Below are positions 39,138 to 48,425 of a stretch of DNA of 64,000 nucleotides, in pieces (position 1 is the first letter of the stretch; each line of letters begins with the position of its first letter). Both the position numbers and the translations under genes were made by a program. The notes beneath the pieces were generated by a model. That model ran no database searches. It saw only the letters and a list, made by a program, of their open reading frames with translations, and was not told where the DNA came from. This DNA is from JBFWVJ01 sp050246795. Its GTDB lineage: Bacteria; Patescibacteriota; Gracilibacteria; JAUYGZ01. The stretch spans positions 56,591 through 120,590 of the forward strand of contig JBFWVJ010000007.1 in the NCBI GenBank assembly GCA_050246795.1. Direction: 5' to 3'.

Positions 39138-39938
39138 ATGAAAAACGATATCCCCCAAATGCACACCATCACTCGGGTCATCCCCGAGAACGCGACCATG
39201 AGGACCCTGGTCTTCGACTGTGATTACGACGTTCAGCCAGGACAATTCGTAAATATGTGGATCCCTCGACTCAACGAAAAACCTTTTTCAGTCGCCTTCG
39301 CGGATGGAAAAGAATTGCACCTCACCATCGCTGACGTCGGTCCGTTTTCACATGAAGCCATCCAGCTCGGAGTGGGGGATAAAGCAGGACTTCGTGGACC
39401 CTACGGAAAAGGCTTCACCTGGCAGCCCAACCAAAAAATTGCCATGGTGGGAGGGGGCTTCGGTTCCGCGCCGCTGTTCTTCACGGCCTACCACGCGGTC
39501 CAAGCAGGATGCACGATTGATTTCATCATTGGTGCCCGGAGAAAAGACCTCTTGATCTACGAAGACCGCGTGAGCAAGCTTAAAGGTGCAAAGCTTCACG
39601 TCGCCACCGATGACGGGTCGGTAGGGCATCACGGATACAACGTGGAAATCCTGGCTTCCCTTCTGGAGGATCAGAAATATGACCTCATCATGACCTGTGG
39701 CCCTGAAAAAATGATGGCCGCCGTCGCCAACTTGGCGGAACAGTACAACACCCCGGCTCAAATCTCCTTGGAGCGATACATGAAATGCGGTTTCGGCCTC
39801 TGCGGACAATGTGTCGTCGACCCTACGGGAGATACCAGCTGTACCAAAGGCCCCGTCGTCTCCTTGGAGTACATCAAAAAAGTCGACGAATTCGGCAAAT
39901 ACCATCGCGACGCCTTAGGCAAGAAGCATAGCTTCTAA
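39138..39938 (+). CDS. pyrK: Dihydroorotate dehydrogenase, electron transfer subunit
   Basis: Passes electrons from PyrD FMN to NAD+ through FAD and a [2Fe-2S] cluster. The FAD/NAD part (residues 1-210) includes GQFVNMWIPRLNEKPFSVAF, GLRGPYGKGF and MVGGGFGSAPL. The cluster loop near 220-240 has Cys in KCGFGLCGQCVVDPTGDTSC, four in the right spacing. The ATG at 39138 (MKNDIPQMHT) is chosen; the frame is open further upstream but across the repeats at 39028-39105. 266 residues. Confidence 0.94.
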   Translation: MKNDIPQMHTITRVIPENATMRTLVFDCDYDVQPGQFVNMWIPRLNEKPFSVAFADGKELHLTIADVGPFSHEAIQLGVGDKAGLRGPYGKGFTWQPNQKIAMVGGGFGSAPLFFTAYHAVQAGCTIDFIIGARRKDLLIYEDRVSKLKGAKLHVATDDGSVGHHGYNVEILASLLEDQKYDLIMTCGPEKMMAAVANLAEQYNTPAQISLERYMKCGFGLCGQCVVDPTGDTSCTKGPVVSLEYIKKVDEFGKYHRDALGKKHSF

Positions 39939-39984
39939 TCCTCATACTCTTTACGTTCTTTATACTCCTCACCATCCTGTCCCC

Positions 39985-40866
39985 ATGAATTTCGCTGACA
40001 AACTCACCCAAAAAATCAAAGCCACTTCTCCCATCTGTGTCGGTCTCGACCCTCGCTATGACAAAATCCCCAAGCACATCCGCGATGAAGCCCCTACTCA
40101 CGGAGCCGCCTTTTTCGAGTTTAATAAAGGCATTATTGACGCAGTCCACGATCTCGTTCCCGTCGTGAAAATCCAGCTCGCTTTTTATGAAATGTTCGGA
40201 CTGGATGGCATGGCGGCTTTTACTCGCACCATTGAATACGCAAAATCAAAAGACCTTTTGGTGATCGCCGATGGCAAGCGAAATGATATTGGCTCGACCG
40301 CGGAAGCTTATGCTCACGCTTACTTGGACAAGGTCGGAGATTTCTCCGTCGATGCGCTCACGGTGACTCCGTACTTGGGCTACGACGGCATCAAGCCTTT
40401 CCTCGAAAACTGCAAGAAGCACGACAAAGGCATCTTCGTTCTGGTCAAAACCTCCAATCCAAGTTCGGGAGACCTGCAGGATCGAAAGGTCGATGAAGAA
40501 AATATTCCCATCTACGAACTCATGGGCCACTTCGTGGATTCCTGGGGGCAAGACCTGATCGGCAGCGAAGGCTATTCTTCCGTTGGCGCAGTGGTCGGAG
40601 CGACCTTCCCACAGGAAGCCGAAAAACTTCGTGAGCTGATGCCGAATGCGATCTTCTTGGTTCCCGGCTATGGAGCCCAGGGAGGATCGGCTCAAGACGT
40701 CAAACCCTGCTTCAAGGCCGACGGCACCGGGGCGATCGTCAATAATTCGAGAGGGATCATTTTTGCCTACGAAACCGTGAAGGGCTTCGATGAGGAGAGC
40801 TACGCTGATGCGGCGAGAGCTGCGACGCTGGCGATGAAGAAAGACCTTGATGCCCTATGGGCATAA
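39985..40866 (+). CDS. pyrF: Orotidine 5'-phosphate decarboxylase (type 2)
   Basis: Converts OMP to UMP, the last step of the pathway. It is the longer type 2 form (293 residues). The catalytic stretch IADGKRNDIGSTAEAYA (near residue 94) has the Asp-Lys-x-Asp set, CVGLDPRYDKIP is at the N-terminus and VPGYGAQGGSAQDV near 230 contacts phosphate. The leader is a pyrimidine-rich 9-bp-like repeat ending GTCCCC-ATG. It ends the cluster; the next 90 bp are A/T-rich repeats. Confidence 0.95.
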   Translation: MNFADKLTQKIKATSPICVGLDPRYDKIPKHIRDEAPTHGAAFFEFNKGIIDAVHDLVPVVKIQLAFYEMFGLDGMAAFTRTIEYAKSKDLLVIADGKRNDIGSTAEAYAHAYLDKVGDFSVDALTVTPYLGYDGIKPFLENCKKHDKGIFVLVKTSNPSSGDLQDRKVDEENIPIYELMGHFVDSWGQDLIGSEGYSSVGAVVGATFPQEAEKLRELMPNAIFLVPGYGAQGGSAQDVKPCFKADGTGAIVNNSRGIIFAYETVKGFDEESYADAARAATLAMKKDLDALWA

Positions 40867-40960
40867 ATGTTCAATTTTCAATGATCAATTTTCATTGAAT
40901 TTTCAATGTCACATTGCTTCATTGACTGAAAATTAGAAATTGGAAATTGAAAATTCCAGC
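40867..40960. repeat. TTCAATTTTCAATGATCAAT-type A/T-rich repeats
   Basis: ATTTTCAAT and its complement ATTGAAAAT recur several times and can fold into hairpins after pyrF. Related blocks lie at 27397-27430 and 34411-34447. They may act as a weak terminator. Confidence 0.6.
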
Positions 40961-41050
40961 AGTTAGCACTCTAGACTTCCACCTGCTACCTGATAAAATA
41001 ACTGAGATCGATGATCGCAATCGTCTCTTATTTCCCAATCGTCCCGAACC

Positions 41051-42178
41051 ATGCGAGATCCCTACGAAGTCCTCGGCGTGAGCAAAACAGCAACCGACGA
41101 TGAGATCAAAAAAGCCTATCGTCAGCTTTCGAAAAAGCATCATCCGGATTTAAATCGAGATGACCCCAAAGCGGAGGAGAAGTTTAAAGAAATTAATGCC
41201 GCCTACGAAGTCCTGGGTGATAAACAAAAACGCGCTCAATACGACCAGTTCGGCTCCGCCAGTTTCGGCGGCGGACCAGGCGGAGCGGGAGGCTTTGGCG
41301 GATTCGATTTCTCAGGTTTCCAAGGGGGAGGAGGATTTGCCGATATTTTCGAAACCTTCTTCGGGGGAGTTCACACCGGAGGGCCGAGTCGTAAGCGCAG
41401 TTATCGCGGGCAGGATTTGGAAGTCATCCTGACGATTGATTTCCAAGAAGCCATTTTCGGGGCTGATAAAGTAGTGTCGATCAACAAAGAAGTGACATGT
41501 GACCACTGCGCGGGCAAAGGAGCTGAAAAAGGTTCCAAAATTGTCGACTGTTCCCAATGCCGTGGAACGGGTGAAGTGACGGCCGTAAAAAACACACTCT
41601 TGGGCCAAATCAGGACCAGTACAGTCTGTCCCAAGTGCGCAGGAGAAGGACAAATCCCTGAAAAACCCTGTCCCGTTTGTCATGGTCACGGCACAGTCCG
41701 ATCTGCTGAGAAAATCACCATTCGGATCCCAGCGGGGGTATCCGACGGAACGACCTTGCGCCTGACGGGCAAAGGAGGTGCTGGTCAGAAGGGGCATGAC
41801 GCCGGCGATCTCTATGTTCAGGTGAGGGTAAAACCATCTTCGGAATTTCATCGCAAAGGAGACAACATTTACACGGAAAAAAAGATCCATGTCCTCCAGG
41901 CCATTTTGGGAGATGAAATAGAGATCAACACCGTGCATGGGCCGGTAAAGCTGGAAATACCAGCGGGAACCCAGTCAGGTCAGACCTTCCGCGTGAAGGA
42001 CAAGGGGGTGCCCAAGCTCAATACATCACAAGTGGGAGACCATATGGTCACCATCCAAGTCGAAATCCCAAAGAAACTGATGAAAAGTGAAGAAGAGCAC
42101 TACAAAGAACTCGCGAAACTAGCCAAGTTGAGCACGAAGAGCAAAGACAAGAGTTTTTTCTCAGGGCTCTTCTCTTAG
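41051..42178 (+). CDS. dnaJ: Chaperone protein DnaJ
   Basis: Co-chaperone of DnaK. The J domain (residues 1-70) has the HPD in KKHHPDLN; a Gly/Phe-rich stretch follows (about 76-110). Four zinc-finger repeats are CDHCAGKG, CSQCRGTG, CPKCAGEG and CPVCHGHG, then the C-terminal substrate-binding domains. Length (375) is typical of full type I DnaJ. No dnaK or grpE is adjacent. Confidence 0.97.
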   Translation: MRDPYEVLGVSKTATDDEIKKAYRQLSKKHHPDLNRDDPKAEEKFKEINAAYEVLGDKQKRAQYDQFGSASFGGGPGGAGGFGGFDFSGFQGGGGFADIFETFFGGVHTGGPSRKRSYRGQDLEVILTIDFQEAIFGADKVVSINKEVTCDHCAGKGAEKGSKIVDCSQCRGTGEVTAVKNTLLGQIRTSTVCPKCAGEGQIPEKPCPVCHGHGTVRSAEKITIRIPAGVSDGTTLRLTGKGGAGQKGHDAGDLYVQVRVKPSSEFHRKGDNIYTEKKIHVLQAILGDEIEINTVHGPVKLEIPAGTQSGQTFRVKDKGVPKLNTSQVGDHMVTIQVEIPKKLMKSEEEHYKELAKLAKLSTKSKDKSFFSGLFS

Positions 42179-42276
42179 GAGATAATTCCTCCACAAAGGG
42201 TCAAAATGTATACTCGATTCCATTGCTGCCCTGGAAACCCCTTCAGTAGAATCAGTCCTGAAGTTGTTCATGAACT

Positions 42277-42858
42277 ATGGAAGTGGCACTGACGTGGGAC
42301 CTTTTGATCATAATTTTCTTCATCGTGATCATGTCCTACTCCTATATCGTCGGACAAAATGGAACGATTAAGATCATTCTTTCGTCCTATATTGCCATGC
42401 TGGCCGCCAATGGGATTGGCAATCTTTTGATGAAGTACATCCAACTCACCGAGCCTGTCATCCAGGTTTTCGAGACCAATACTGAAGCCAATGGCATTCT
42501 TTTCAAGATCTTCATCTTTATCGCGATCACACTCATCCTCGTCCTCAAAGGAGGATTCACCGTCGATATGGGCCGTCATTATCCGTTGCCCCTCAGGGTG
42601 CTCCTTGTCACCATCTTTGGTTTCTTCTCTGCGGGGTTGATGATGAGCACCATCCTCGTCTTTATAGGAGGTGGAGTCGTCGATGGTATTCTGATCAACA
42701 GTCTTCAAGAAGCGGTCAACATCCCAGCGCAGACCCTCTTTGTACGCTCGCTCATCGACTATTACAATTTCTGGTTTGCCGCACCGGCGATTGCCTTTGT
42801 TGTTCTGTCACTCATCGGAGGGCGTTCAGAACCCTTTCTCGAAGAGCCGGGACTCTAG
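42277..42858 (+). CDS. Membrane protein, unknown function (CvpA-like layout)
   Basis: A 193-residue protein with four hydrophobic segments at about 8-25, 32-52, 72-92 and 105-135, and a fifth near 165-185. The arrangement recalls CvpA/colicin V production proteins, but I see no decisive motif. The 3' end overlaps the SDR gene tail to tail by 4 bp. The gap between it and dnaJ (98 bp) has no clear terminator, so co-transcription with dnaJ is possible. Confidence 0.6.
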   Translation: MEVALTWDLLIIIFFIVIMSYSYIVGQNGTIKIILSSYIAMLAANGIGNLLMKYIQLTEPVIQVFETNTEANGILFKIFIFIAITLILVLKGGFTVDMGRHYPLPLRVLLVTIFGFFSAGLMMSTILVFIGGGVVDGILINSLQEAVNIPAQTLFVRSLIDYYNFWFAAPAIAFVVLSLIGGRSEPFLEEPGL

Positions 42859-43622
42859 TGAGCTAGCCAGCCTCCATCGATCACCAGGGCATGACCATTG
42901 ACGAAATCCGACTCATCAGAGGCTAAATAGAGCGCTCCATAGGCAATATCTTCTGGCTCGCCGAATCGAGGATAGAGGGTCGTTTGATGAAATTGTTTCA
43001 AAGATTTCGGATCTTTCAACATGTCTTTGGTCATGGCAGTCCGGATCAAGCCGGGACAAATTGCGTTCACATTGATTTTCAAAGGCGCGCATTCAAGGGC
43101 CATTTCCTTTGTCAGCGTCACCATTCCCCCTTTGGAAGCACAGTAAGCACTGCTTGCTCCCACTCCTACGAGTCCCGCCACCGAAGCCATATTGATGATT
43201 TTTCCCTTGCCCCGTTTTTTCATATGGGGGATGACTTCCTTGCTGAACAAAAAAACACTTTTTAAATTCACTTCGAGCACCTTGTCCCAGAGTTTATCTT
43301 CCATTTCAGTCAGGGAAGCAGCCTGATAGATACCAGCGTTGTTGACGAGAATGTCGATTTTTTTCCATTGCTTCAGGGTCGCGCTTGCAACTGCTGCAAT
43401 ATCATGAGGTTGAGACACGTCCGCTTTCAATGCTATGGCCTTTCCACCCTTCTTAGTGATTTCTTGGGCGGTTTTCTTCACATGAGTTTCATTCCAATCC
43501 ACGCATACCACACTCGCACCTTCATGGGAAAAAACATGAGCTATTCCTCTGCCGATCCCTGATCCGGCTCCGGTCACTATCGCAACTTTATTTTTCAGTC
43601 TTCCTGAGGTGATTTTTTTCAT
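42855..43622 (-). CDS. Short-chain dehydrogenase/reductase, FabG-like
   Basis: A 255-residue classical SDR. The NAD(P) site is VTGAGSGIGRG near residue 15, NNAG is present (LVNNAGIYQ), the catalytic Ser is in NMASVAGLV and the YxxxK is SAYCASKGG. ICPGLIRT and VIDGGW complete the pattern. An Asp in CVDWNE at the end of beta-2 favours NAD over NADP. It could be 3-oxoacyl-ACP reductase or a sugar/alcohol dehydrogenase; no fab genes are near. The ATG at 43622 is preferred to a longer hydrophobic extension. Confidence 0.88.
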   Translation of the reverse strand: MKKITSGRLKNKVAIVTGAGSGIGRGIAHVFSHEGASVVCVDWNETHVKKTAQEITKKGGKAIALKADVSQPHDIAAVASATLKQWKKIDILVNNAGIYQAASLTEMEDKLWDKVLEVNLKSVFLFSKEVIPHMKKRGKGKIINMASVAGLVGVGASSAYCASKGGMVTLTKEMALECAPLKINVNAICPGLIRTAMTKDMLKDPKSLKQFHQTTLYPRFGEPEDIAYGALYLASDESDFVNGHALVIDGGWLAH

Positions 43623-43711
43623 AGGTATGATAAGTTCGAATATATCTAAACAGAGCTCGAAAAAATTTCCAATTGGCGAAAAAAAATCAGATGTTCTGGA
43701 TAAAAGAAACC

Positions 43712-43739
43712 TTGTTTTTGTAAAAAAACACGGTAACAT
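43712..43739 (+). promoter_or_regulatory. Promoter for tRNA-Val
   Basis: TTGTTT (43712-43717) and TAACAT (43734-43739) are 16 bp apart; the tRNA starts 24 bp after the -10. Confidence 0.5.
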
Positions 43740-43762
43740 CTCTCTGCAGTTTTCCTTACCCC

Positions 43763-43839
43763 GGGCGCTTAGCTCAGTTGGCTAGAGCATCTCGTTTACA
43801 CCGAGGGGGTCGGGGGTTCGAATCCCTCAGCGCCCACCA
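43763..43839 (+). tRNA. tRNA-Val (TAC)
   Basis: A 77-nt cloverleaf with encoded CCA. Acceptor GGGCGCT pairs perfectly with AGCGCCC, D-loop AGTTGGCTAGA, anticodon loop TTTACAC reads TAC, T-loop GGTTCGAATCC. It lies between divergent genes. Confidence 0.96.
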
Positions 43840-43987
43840 TCCTACGCTCCTCCTCCAAAAACTCGCCCGAACTTTCTCGTGCGCTGAAGCTTCGATGAAC
43901 AGGTCGGATAGCGGGTCATTTTCTGGAGGGTGAGAAGCTTTGATCGGTCGTTACTTCCACGTATACTGACGGTGAAGATTTTTTCTT

Positions 43988-44188
43988 ATGAAGAACATCA
44001 ACGTCATCACGCTCGTTAGTAGTATTTTTCTCGCGTTCATCGTGAGCTTGTATCTGTTTACCCCCATCTTGGATGAGTGGGTCATTGAAAAAAGTCTGTA
44101 CAGGTACTGTGAGACGGTAAAAGAAAAATTTGCGGGACAATTTTATTCCCCGGCTTATTTGTGCACCTTTATCGAAGGAATCGAATGA
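43988..44188 (+). CDS. Small single-pass membrane protein, unknown function
   Basis: A 66-residue protein with one N-terminal hydrophobic helix (INVITLVSSIFLAFIVSLYLF) and a short charged tail with two Cys (YRYCETVKEKF, AYLCTF). Its TGA overlaps the start of the next glycosyltransferase gene (ATGA at 44185-44188), which suggests translational coupling and supports it as a real gene. I recognise no family. A membrane anchor or small subunit for the glycosyltransferase is an inference only. Confidence 0.6.
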   Translation: MKNINVITLVSSIFLAFIVSLYLFTPILDEWVIEKSLYRYCETVKEKFAGQFYSPAYLCTFIEGIE

Positions 44189-45306
44189 AACCCACTGTTG
44201 TTATCACTCGTTTTCCCTACGAATCCAGTTGGGGAGGAGAAGAGTCGCACACAATTGCGATAGCCCAGCACCTACGTTCCAAAGGCTACGAGGTGGTCTT
44301 CTTGGGAAGCTGTCCGATACTGCTCCAGAAATTTTCCGAACTCCAATTCCCGGTGAGAAAAGTCTGGGGTGGCAAAATGGTGGTGACTCCTCTAGAGCTC
44401 ATCAAATCATTTTTTCTTTTTCCCCTCATCAAGTGGAATCTCGCGAGGCATTTCAAAAAGCTTGCGCAAGAGGTCGAGATAAAGGCACTCTACTGTTTAT
44501 CACTCAATGAAAAAATATTGCTCACGCCGGAGGCTCTCAAGCGAAGTATTCCCGTCACCTGGGTGGAGCATCAGGAAATCAGAAATTGGCTTCTGAAAAA
44601 CCCTTGGAGAAAACAGTACCAAGAGCTTTCGGGTTCGGTAAAAATAGTGCCGATCAATCAACTCAACAAACAAAAGCTCGTGAAGGGAATGAAGGTGAAT
44701 GAAGCCAGCATCATCGACATCACCAATGGGGTCGATGTCAAAACGATTCAGCAAATTCCCCGCAAGACCGAACCGGGACTGATCGTCGTTGCCAACCGCT
44801 TTATTCCAAAAAAGGGGGTGATGGATTTTTTGTACACGCTCCCGATACTGTTCCAAAGCCGTCCGAATATAAAAGTTGTCATCGTAGGGGAGGGGGAGGA
44901 AGAAAAAAGCATGAAAGAATTTATAAAGAAAAATCTTTCGGAAAAGCATATACAGGTGAATAATTTTCTCAAAAAAGAGAATTGGTTTGAGCTTCTTTCA
45001 AGATGCGATGTGTTTGTTTCAACTTCGAGAGACACGAATGAAACCTTTAGTCTCAGCACGGCTGAAGCGCTTGCAAGCGGTTGCAAAGGAGTGGTCACGA
45101 ATTGCTCTGGAATAGCGGACGACCTCAAAGACGGACATGATGCATTTTTAGCAGAGCCGATGAAGCCTGAACACTTACGATTACAAATCGAGAAAGCTCT
45201 GGACGCGGATGAGTCGATGAGGGAGCACGCAAAGAATACAGCTCAGAAAAAATTCAATCTCGATGTGATGCTTCAGCACTATGAATCCGTTATTCTTCGG
45301 ACATGA
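44185..45306 (+). CDS. Glycosyltransferase family 4 protein, first of a pair
   Basis: A 373-residue GT-B fold retaining glycosyltransferase. The N-terminal acceptor half has ESSWGGEESHTIAIAQHL. The C-terminal donor half has VVANRFIPKKGVMDFLYTLP, VVIVGEGEEEKSMKEF and the EX7E-like ETFSLSTAEALASGCKGVVT. The ATG at 44185 starts MKPTVVITRFPYES; a frame opening at 44161 is rejected because the start overlaps the upstream stop in ATGA form. Likely builds a cell-surface glycan or glycolipid. Confidence 0.88.
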   Translation: MKPTVVITRFPYESSWGGEESHTIAIAQHLRSKGYEVVFLGSCPILLQKFSELQFPVRKVWGGKMVVTPLELIKSFFLFPLIKWNLARHFKKLAQEVEIKALYCLSLNEKILLTPEALKRSIPVTWVEHQEIRNWLLKNPWRKQYQELSGSVKIVPINQLNKQKLVKGMKVNEASIIDITNGVDVKTIQQIPRKTEPGLIVVANRFIPKKGVMDFLYTLPILFQSRPNIKVVIVGEGEEEKSMKEFIKKNLSEKHIQVNNFLKKENWFELLSRCDVFVSTSRDTNETFSLSTAEALASGCKGVVTNCSGIADDLKDGHDAFLAEPMKPEHLRLQIEKALDADESMREHAKNTAQKKFNLDVMLQHYESVILRT

Positions 45307-46406
45307 AGAAAAAAATTCTCGCGATCGATCAAGGGGAGCACCTCGGAGGAGCGGAAAGGTTTTTGGCGGAACTGTTAAACCGACTTCCAGAGCATGAGAT
45401 CCATCTGATTTGCTCAGGTAATCCCGAGTATTTAAAACTGTATAAAAAGAATTCGGTCGTCATTCATGAGCTGGAACTCCCGAAACTCAAACCGATTCGG
45501 TTCCAGCAATTTATCCGCTATCGAAAGGCCCAGGCACAGCTTCAAAAAGTGATCGCCCATGTCAAACCCGACCTGATCCTTTCCAATACGGTTCGCACGC
45601 ACCTCCTTATATCACCGTTGGCGAAGGGCTTTCGCATTCCTTTGATCTGGATGGCGCATGATAAGACCTTCCCATCCTCACTCCTCAAATGGTTTCTGAA
45701 GTACCCAAGAATGGTGGTCTCTTGTTCTAAATACATCGAAAAATTTTACAAGTCCCACACAAAGCGAACGGATCTTATCTTCGAAGTGCTCTACCCCTTC
45801 GGTGTCGAACCAGAAATCATAAAAAAATTAAAAAAAATAAAGAAGCAAAAAACAGTCGGGATGGTCGGGAAATTTATCCCCTGGAAGAATCAACTGACCT
45901 TTCTCCAGGCCGTCAAAGATCTGGAAAAACTCTATCCCGAGTATCGATTCGCCATTATCGGGAGCCCCTATGAAGGCAATCCGGAATCCGAAGCGTACTT
46001 CCAGCAGTGTTCCGATTTCGTACTGCACAACCAATTGCAAAAAAGAATCTCACTCAAGAAATCTGTCCCGAATATCCTCAAAGCTTTGGCTGGCTGTGAT
46101 ATCCTCGTTCATTGTTCAAGTGAACCTGAGCCATTAGGACGGGTCGTGCTTGAGGGGATGGCAGCTGGTTGTGCTGTTATCGCCAGTCCTTACGGTGGGC
46201 CATCTGAAGTCATCCAGCACCGTCAGACGGGTGTCCTCTGCAAGCCAGACCTCGCAACGCTCAAAAAAGAACTCATGGATCTTTTAAAGGATCGCGAAGA
46301 GCGAGACAGGCTTGGAAAGCTTGCCCAAGCAAAAGCAGAAGACGAGTACGCTTGGGAAAAGGTCGTTCTTCAGTTCAACAACATCCTCCGTTTTTCATCA
46401 GAATAG
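45303..46406 (+). CDS. Glycosyltransferase family 4 protein, second of a pair
   Basis: A 367-residue GT-B enzyme. EHLGGAERFLAELLNRLP at the N-terminus is the acceptor-side Gly-rich loop. The donor side has GMVGKFIPWKNQLTFLQAV, FAIIGSPYEG and EPEPLGRVVLEGMAAGCAV with the EX7E pair. Its ATG overlaps the previous stop by 4 bp (ATGA), so the three genes 43988-46406 form one translationally coupled unit. Confidence 0.9.
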   Translation: MKKKILAIDQGEHLGGAERFLAELLNRLPEHEIHLICSGNPEYLKLYKKNSVVIHELELPKLKPIRFQQFIRYRKAQAQLQKVIAHVKPDLILSNTVRTHLLISPLAKGFRIPLIWMAHDKTFPSSLLKWFLKYPRMVVSCSKYIEKFYKSHTKRTDLIFEVLYPFGVEPEIIKKLKKIKKQKTVGMVGKFIPWKNQLTFLQAVKDLEKLYPEYRFAIIGSPYEGNPESEAYFQQCSDFVLHNQLQKRISLKKSVPNILKALAGCDILVHCSSEPEPLGRVVLEGMAAGCAVIASPYGGPSEVIQHRQTGVLCKPDLATLKKELMDLLKDREERDRLGKLAQAKAEDEYAWEKVVLQFNNILRFSSE

Positions 46407-46410
46407 AGGC

Positions 46411-46438
46411 TTGATTTACGATTTTATATCACTATAAT
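46411..46438 (+). promoter_or_regulatory. Promoter for tRNA-Ile
   Basis: TTGATT (46411-46416) and a perfect TATAAT (46433-46438) with a 16-bp spacer; the tRNA starts 26 bp after the -10. Confidence 0.65.
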
Positions 46439-46463
46439 TCCTCTGCTGTACTGAATGTTTTGA

Positions 46464-46540
46464 GGGCGGTTAGCTCAGGTGGTTAGAGCGCGACACTGAT
46501 AATGTCGAGGTCCCTGGTTCAAGTCCAGGATCGCCCACCA
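46464..46540 (+). tRNA. tRNA-Ile (GAT)
   Basis: A 77-nt cloverleaf with encoded CCA. Acceptor GGGCGGT pairs with ATCGCCC (one G-U), anticodon stem CGACA/TGTCG, anticodon loop CTGATAA reads GAT, T-loop GGTTCAAGTCC. No rRNA genes are adjacent although this isoacceptor often lies in rRNA spacers. Confidence 0.96.
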
Positions 46541-46604
46541 TTCTTCGCTCGCAAGAGTGAAAAGGATCAGAGATGTGACCTGATTTTTGAAAGAACTTCA
46601 AGAA

Positions 46605-48017
46605 CTAAAGCTCCACCGTTTCACCCCTGATCGGCAGCACCACTTCCACACCGAGACCCATGGCTTCGATTCGCTTCGCAAACGCCTGGCGAGAGGCTTC
46701 TTCACCATGGACGAGAAAGATCTTTTTGAGGCCTTTGATGGACTTCACATATTCATCCAACCCATTTTGGTCAGCGTGGGCGCTCAGAGATTTAAACACC
46801 ACGATTTCTGAACGGACGGCGTAGTCATTGCCGAAAATAGTGACCGTTTTTTCTCCCTCCACCAGTTTTCGTCCCAGCGTTTCCTCCGCTTGATACCCCA
46901 CGATCATGACGGAGTTTTTCGGGTCTTCGATATTATTCTTCAAATGATGGCGAATACGTCCACTTTCCGCCATGCCAGATCCTGAAATAATGATGCAGGG
47001 GACATTGAGGTGATTCAACGCCTTTGATTCCTCTACGGATTGGGTAAAGGTGAGGTTGGGGAAAGAGAAAATCTTTCTTTTCTTTTCGTGGCGCTCTTGC
47101 AGCTCTTCATCGTAGTACTCCGGATGGTCTTCAAAGACTTTTGTAATTCGATCCGCCAAGGGGCTGTCCACATAAATCTTCAAATTCGGGATTTTCCCAT
47201 GGTGGATGAGGTTTTCCAGTCGAAGGATGATTTCCTGAGTCCGTTCCAGGGCAAACGCCGGGATAAAGACTTTCCCCCCTCTTTTGGCTGTACGGTTAAT
47301 GATATCGGCCAAGTCTTGCTCGATTTCGTCCACCCGTTCGTGCTTCCGATCGCCATAAGTGCTTTCGATGATGAGGTAGTCAGCTCCATCCACAAACTCC
47401 GGATCTTGAATAATAGGCATGCCGCTGCGGCCCAGATCGCCGGTGAAGACGATTTTTTCTTTCCCCTGATCCGTTTCAATGGTGAGCAAAATGATCGATG
47501 AGCCGAATACATGGCCGGCATCCAGGAATTCTGCCGTAACGTCTGCAGTGACCTGGAACGGTTCTCCATAGTTTTTCCCGACAAAGAGCTTCATGGTTTT
47601 TTCCACGTCCTCCAGCGTGTACAGCGGGGCTTTCTTCTCAAAGGGATTCTTCATGTGGTGGCGGGCGACGAATTGTTCGTCTTCTTGTTGGATACGAGCG
47701 CTGTCCAAGAGCATGAGATAGCTCAGGTCCAAGGTCCCCACGGTGGCAAAAATCGAACCCCGGAAACCTTCTTTGTGGAGCTTCGGCAAAAGCCCGCTGT
47801 GGTCGATATGGGCATGGGAAATGAGCACGGCATCAACGAGATCGGGCTGAAATCCAAAGCAGCAGTTCTTTTCCATGGCTTCTTCCCGTTTTCCTTGAAA
47901 CATCCCACAGTCCAGCAAAATGCGTGATCCGCGCGGAGTTTCGATCAAGTGCTTACTCCCAGTGACCTCGCCGGCGGCCCCGTAACTGGTCAAACGAAAC
48001 GAAGAATGATGATCCAT
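46605..48017 (-). CDS. Metallo-beta-lactamase/beta-CASP RNA-processing nuclease
   Basis: A 470-residue protein like archaeal/bacterial CPSF-73-type RNases. The MBL domain has SHAHIDHSGLLPKL (HxHxDH), LDAGHVFGSS and VFTGDLGR. The beta-CASP part starts at IIESTYGDRKHE and has PAFALERTQEI, SGSGMAESGRIRHHL and the C-terminal zinc ligand in VHGEEASRQAF. The RNA specificity (RMMBL) region lies at about 395-450. It should act as endo- or exoribonuclease in RNA processing. Not the RNase J type, which has a different C-terminus. Confidence 0.92.
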   Translation of the reverse strand: MDHHSSFRLTSYGAAGEVTGSKHLIETPRGSRILLDCGMFQGKREEAMEKNCCFGFQPDLVDAVLISHAHIDHSGLLPKLHKEGFRGSIFATVGTLDLSYLMLLDSARIQQEDEQFVARHHMKNPFEKKAPLYTLEDVEKTMKLFVGKNYGEPFQVTADVTAEFLDAGHVFGSSIILLTIETDQGKEKIVFTGDLGRSGMPIIQDPEFVDGADYLIIESTYGDRKHERVDEIEQDLADIINRTAKRGGKVFIPAFALERTQEIILRLENLIHHGKIPNLKIYVDSPLADRITKVFEDHPEYYDEELQERHEKKRKIFSFPNLTFTQSVEESKALNHLNVPCIIISGSGMAESGRIRHHLKNNIEDPKNSVMIVGYQAEETLGRKLVEGEKTVTIFGNDYAVRSEIVVFKSLSAHADQNGLDEYVKSIKGLKKIFLVHGEEASRQAFAKRIEAMGLGVEVVLPIRGETVEL

Positions 48018-48161
48018 GAAGATGATTATGTCGATTTATCTTACCACATTTTTGCGTTCCTTTCCTCTGTTTCACTTGTGCTCAAAGAAAAAACATGATT
48101 TAAGAAAAGAAAGAAAAACCACTTTTCTCCTGCTCACTTTTACATTTTTACCCGTTTTATT

Positions 48162-48419
48162 ATGTCAGATGATGTTTTTTCCGAAGATATTATGGATACG
48201 CCGGTTCACTCACAAAAGTACAGCCAAGAATTGGTGTCTAAGAAAATCAAAGGGCGGCAAAGAACCTTCTTCATTGACCTGAAAGAAAGTTCCAATGGGA
48301 AGTTCATCAAGATCTCCGAGCTCTCCCGAGGAGGCCAACGATCGACCATTATGTTCGATGGCGAGGACATTGATCACTTCATCGAAGCCTTCCAGGAAAT
48401 CAAAGCTTCGCTCTCATAA
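48162..48419 (+). CDS. PUR-alpha-like/DUF3276 nucleic-acid-binding protein
   Basis: An 85-residue protein with one PUR-type repeat: GRQRTFFIDLKESSNGKFIKI, ISELSRGG and STIMFDGEDIDHFIEAF (first given in part). The beta-strand/helix pattern fits small bacterial PUR proteins, which dimerise and bind single-stranded DNA or RNA. The first 25 residues are acidic and probably disordered. It diverges from the beta-CASP RNase gene and is closed by a bidirectional terminator shared with secD. Confidence 0.75.
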   Translation: MSDDVFSEDIMDTPVHSQKYSQELVSKKIKGRQRTFFIDLKESSNGKFIKISELSRGGQRSTIMFDGEDIDHFIEAFQEIKASLS

Positions 48420-48425
48420 TCCTGC

